Below, in pieces: positions 61,226-64,000 of a stretch of 64,000 nucleotides of DNA (its first letter is position 1; every line of letters starts with the position of its first letter). Source of the stretch: JBAXTE01 sp037130365. GTDB lineage: Bacteria > Bacteroidota > Bacteroidia > Bacteroidales > WCHB1-69. The stretch is from contig JBAXTE010000019.1 in assembly GCA_037130365.1 (NCBI GenBank), positions 15,236-79,235 of the forward strand, written 5' to 3'. The position numbers were made by a program, and so were the translations under genes. The notes beneath the pieces were generated by a model. The model had not been told where the DNA came from, did no database searches, and saw only the letters and a list, made by a program, of their open reading frames with translations.

Positions 61226-63652
61226 ATGAGAAAAATTACTTTTTTAGTATTACTAACTGTTTTATTTACAAGTAGTTTGTTTGCTCAGCAACAGCTTTGG
61301 GATACCACTTTTGTAGCTAGTTTAAGAAATAATAAGGATTATGCTAAAGGTTTTAATGCTAAGGAATATAATCCCAAAATTTTAAAAGCATGTATCCTTG
61401 ATGCAATCAATGTTGCACGCAAGCAATACAAAGAAATGAGAGGTGATGCTCTGACGATTAATGATATTTTAGAGTCTGCAGCTATGAATCAAGCTGAAAC
61501 AATGGCTCGTGATGAAGTTAAGTCAACCGAAGGTATTGGAGCCATGAAAACAACGGCTCGAAGAGTGAAATCTTTTGGTGGAACACAGTTTGTTGACGAG
61601 GTTGTTAATAAAGTAAAAACGTCTAGAGGAAATGATAATTATTCTTATTTGGATGTTGTAACCGATTTTATGTTACCAATTTTAAACCATCAAAAAAAAT
61701 CGTTGGTATTATTACAACGTAAATGGGCAATAGCAGGAATAGGGTTTGCTTCTGATGAAAACATGAAAAACATTTATATTTCGGTAGTTTTTGGAAATGC
61801 AAAATCGCTAAACCCTACAGCCAAAAGGGCAAATGATTTAGCAGTGCCTTTTACTACAAAGAAATTTGGATTAAAAGGGTATGATATTAAAAAGTGTAAA
61901 AAATGCGACCAAGCGAAAAATCTAGAGGATCTTCAAAAGGGTTTAATTGTAAAAGATGGTTATATCTATTTTGAATATAAAGATTATAAACAACTTAGAC
62001 GATTAATTGGAAAAAGTACTGACGGATTAGCTGTTGATATCGTTTTTAGAGATCAATTTAAGTGTGAGGATGAAAATATCATGGATAATAATCTAGTAAA
62101 CAGAGGTTTTATGACCAAAAGAATTTTCATCAAAAAGATTATCAAATATAATGAAAATACCGATAAGAAATCAAAAAGGCTATATGTTGAATTGGCTGAA
62201 TTTCCTAAAGAAATTACCGGAAATGATTATGAGCTCAACTTATTAATCATTAAAGATAAAAGCGTTTGTAGAGCGATTCAAAAAGTTTATATTGAAAAAA
62301 ATCCTAATCAATATGTCGAAAAATTAATGTTTCATCCAGATACAAACTCTATCAAAAGTCCTGTTTATGTGCCAATTCCTGAAAGTGGACAGTTGACTTT
62401 TTCAATTCCTTTTGCTCAAAATAAATCTACATATAACCAAGAAGATATTGAGCCATTTATTAAGGCACTAAAAGAACCACAGTTCCTAATTAATCAATTA
62501 ACAATTACTGCATTTACCTCTTTAGAAGGTGGAGATAAAGAGAATTTGGAGCTTCAAAAGAAACGTGCTGAAAGTATTTTAAATGCAATAAAACGTCGCC
62601 AAATTGCAAATATCACGAACAAAATTATTACTTCGGATAGTTGGGAAATGTTTAAAAAAGATATTGTTGCTAGTAAATACAGTGATATGGCATCACAATC
62701 TCAAGAAGAGGTAAAAGCAAGATTAAAAGGGAAGACCTTGAAAGATTTAGAACCAATTTTAGCAAAGCATCGGTTTGCATCTATATTAATGGATATCACT
62801 TATGATATTTCTGGCTCATACGAACAACCATTTGTGATTAATAAGTTTAATAAGCTTATTGAAAAGGGTGACTTTGTGAATGCTTTTTCAGTACAAAAAT
62901 ATATTGTTCAGGCAGTTCAGGCAGGAAAATACAATTCAAGGGTAGCTTCAGAAATGAAAATTACCGGAAAGGATAAAAGATATTTGCCCTTCTGGATTAA
63001 TTACTATTTTATCCAAAATTATTTCAGAGATATTACCGACGAAATGTGCGAAGGTGTTGCTCCTCTTCCTGCATTGGATCCTTTGAATGAATATGCTTAT
63101 TTTGACAAAATGATTTGTAATGTTATGAATGCTGAAATAACTAACGAAACAATAATGGCTGATCTTCAAGCGAATGTTGATAAAGCGTACTCTTCAAAAA
63201 ATATTGACAAAAAACATATTGATAACTTAAACTTAGAACTTCAGTTTAAAATTTTAGAATTTGCTGATTCGTCAGTTTCGCAAACAATGCTTGCTGCTGC
63301 TGAGCAATCATACGAAAGAATAAAACAAATAGCAATGGGATTAGATAAAGTTACTTGGCAAAATTCGTATAAGTTGGCTGATATTTTTATCAATCACGGC
63401 GATTATCAATATGCAATTCGTTTAATGGATCCTTATATTGATAATACAAACATTACTACAGACTTTATGTTTACCTATTTTTCGCTTTTAAGTCATCGTC
63501 AAGAATATTATCTTACTCCATCCTTCTCAATTATGGCAAAACGTTGTTTAGAAGCTGATAAAGCTAGATTCTGTTCTGTTATGAAGAAATTCTCATTCCA
63601 AGTGTTAGAGAATCTTGAAGTGAAGAAGATATTCTGTAAAGAGTGTAAATAA
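61226..63652 (+). CDS. Secreted CAP-like / OmpA-like protein, unknown role
   Basis: The 808-residue exported protein has a signal peptide (1-20, ending SLFAQ). Residues about 45-190 resemble a CAP/SCP domain (AINVARKQYKEMRG, ESAAMNQAETMAR, RKWAIAGIGFASD), though the canonical His pairs are not evident. A CxxC site lies near 222 (KKCKKCDQ) and a second CxxC at the very C-terminus (FCKECK), which may bind metal or pair with each other. Residues about 380-460 resemble an OmpA-type domain (IPFAQNKSTYNQEDIEPFI, KKRAESILNAIK). The last 250 residues are helical and repeat-like. I know no protein with exactly this order. Predicted periplasmic, possibly peptidoglycan-associated. Single gene with a terminator. 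Confidence 0.72.
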   Translation: MRKITFLVLLTVLFTSSLFAQQQLWDTTFVASLRNNKDYAKGFNAKEYNPKILKACILDAINVARKQYKEMRGDALTINDILESAAMNQAETMARDEVKSTEGIGAMKTTARRVKSFGGTQFVDEVVNKVKTSRGNDNYSYLDVVTDFMLPILNHQKKSLVLLQRKWAIAGIGFASDENMKNIYISVVFGNAKSLNPTAKRANDLAVPFTTKKFGLKGYDIKKCKKCDQAKNLEDLQKGLIVKDGYIYFEYKDYKQLRRLIGKSTDGLAVDIVFRDQFKCEDENIMDNNLVNRGFMTKRIFIKKIIKYNENTDKKSKRLYVELAEFPKEITGNDYELNLLIIKDKSVCRAIQKVYIEKNPNQYVEKLMFHPDTNSIKSPVYVPIPESGQLTFSIPFAQNKSTYNQEDIEPFIKALKEPQFLINQLTITAFTSLEGGDKENLELQKKRAESILNAIKRRQIANITNKIITSDSWEMFKKDIVASKYSDMASQSQEEVKARLKGKTLKDLEPILAKHRFASILMDITYDISGSYEQPFVINKFNKLIEKGDFVNAFSVQKYIVQAVQAGKYNSRVASEMKITGKDKRYLPFWINYYFIQNYFRDITDEMCEGVAPLPALDPLNEYAYFDKMICNVMNAEITNETIMADLQANVDKAYSSKNIDKKHIDNLNLELQFKILEFADSSVSQTMLAAAEQSYERIKQIAMGLDKVTWQNSYKLADIFINHGDYQYAIRLMDPYIDNTNITTDFMFTYFSLLSHRQEYYLTPSFSIMAKRCLEADKARFCSVMKKFSFQVLENLEVKKIFCKECK

Positions 63653-63670
63653 TGGTCATTGTTGCATCAT

Positions 63671-63706
63671 AAAAAAAGAGGAACTTCAAAAAGTTCCTCT
63701 TTTTTT
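63671..63706 (+). terminator. Terminator after the CAP/OmpA-like gene
   Basis: Perfect 16-base arms (63671-63686 and 63691-63706, core GAGGAACTT) with a CAAA loop and T-run, 19 bases past the stop. Confidence 0.9.
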
Positions 63707-63897
63707 ATGGATTAAAGTTTTGTTCGGAATACTATTTACTTTTCTTAACGTGCTTTATTTTCTCCCACAAACATACAAAATTAATCATTAAATAACTCGT
63801 TATTTCATTTCATCGGATGCCGAATTTTTCAAATCTTCGATTTGCGAAATTTCGTGTTACAAAAACTGGAATCAGTGTTTTGATGTAATGAAATAAA

Positions 63898-63924
63898 AAA
63901 AAGCCCTCAAATTGAGAGCTTTTT
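63898..63924 (-). terminator. Terminator immediately after tRNA-Asp
   Basis: On the minus strand AAAAAGCTCTCAA and TTGAGGGCTTTTT pair with one wobble and run into T residues. It begins one base after the tRNA 3' end, so the tRNA is the last gene of its transcript. The gap 63707-63897 shows nothing else. Confidence 0.75.
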
Positions 63925-63925
63925 G

Positions 63926-63999
63926 CGGTCCGGACGGGACTCGAACCCGCGACCCCGTGCGTGACAGGCACGTATTCTAACCAACTGAACTACCGAACC
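63926..63999 (-). tRNA. tRNA-Asp (anticodon GTC)
   Basis: The minus strand folds as a complete 74-base tRNA. The acceptor stem GGTTCGG/CCGGACC has one G-T pair and G at the discriminator position, which is an aspartate identity base. The anticodon loop is CTGTCAC with anticodon GTC, and the T-loop is GGTTCGAGTCC. The 3' CCA is not encoded. The 5' end lies one base inside the window edge. Confidence 0.95.
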
Positions 64000-64000
64000 A

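Overview
The window is a chromosomal segment of an AT-rich Bacteroidota bacterium. Four things support this. Several proteins carry type IX secretion (T9SS) C-terminal sorting domains, SecD and SecF are fused in one chain, many proteins are Bacteroidota-style lipoproteins or OmpA/PorE-like proteins, and several genes are preceded by the Bacteroidota promoter -7 element TAnnTTTG. In two cases an upstream TTG lies 21 bases before that element. I cannot name a genus.

Left part (1-5.5 kb): the start of nuoA runs off the left edge on the minus strand. It is followed by a T9SS plug protein gene flanked by two copies of a 126-128 bp imperfect hairpin repeat, then three minus-strand genes for small exported proteins or lipoproteins. 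Next is a small membrane-protein gene in a patch bounded by two identical 53-bp repeats.

Giant-gene region (5.5-27 kb): two minus-strand genes encode secreted, T9SS-sorted proteins of 3477 and 3366 residues. Both are mosaics of CUB-like, LamG-like, PPC-like, Ig-like and, in the first, glycine-rich modules. They share an 82-residue Ig-like tandem repeat (7 and 10 copies), near-identical C-termini and similar promoter-like sequences, so they are paralogues kept alike by recombination.

Middle (27-48.7 kb): recQ with a lipoprotein gene; a divergent LuxE-like acyl-activating gene; a beta-barrel protein; a 2052-residue alpha-2-macroglobulin with an intact thioester motif; a FISUMP protein; a beta-barrel/lipoprotein pair; a class A penicillin-binding protein; an exported Mn-type superoxide dismutase; rpmB; an M43 metalloprotease with a T9SS tail; and purM.

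Right part (48.7-64 kb): a PorE-like TPR/propeller/OmpA protein with an extra C-terminal domain resembling a degenerate retropepsin; secDF; a kdsD - AhpD-like - lptB operon for lipopolysaccharide; and a molybdenum-cofactor operon (HD protein, moeA, a short moaA, moaC, and a MOSC-MogA fusion). The window closes with a CAP/OmpA-like secreted protein and a complete tRNA-Asp.

The common theme is the cell envelope and export: Sec translocation (SecDF), T9SS parts (plug, PorE-like), at least three T9SS cargo proteins, LPS export (KdsD, LptB), peptidoglycan synthesis (PBP1A) and periplasmic defence (A2M, SOD). Most transcription units end in clear intrinsic terminators.
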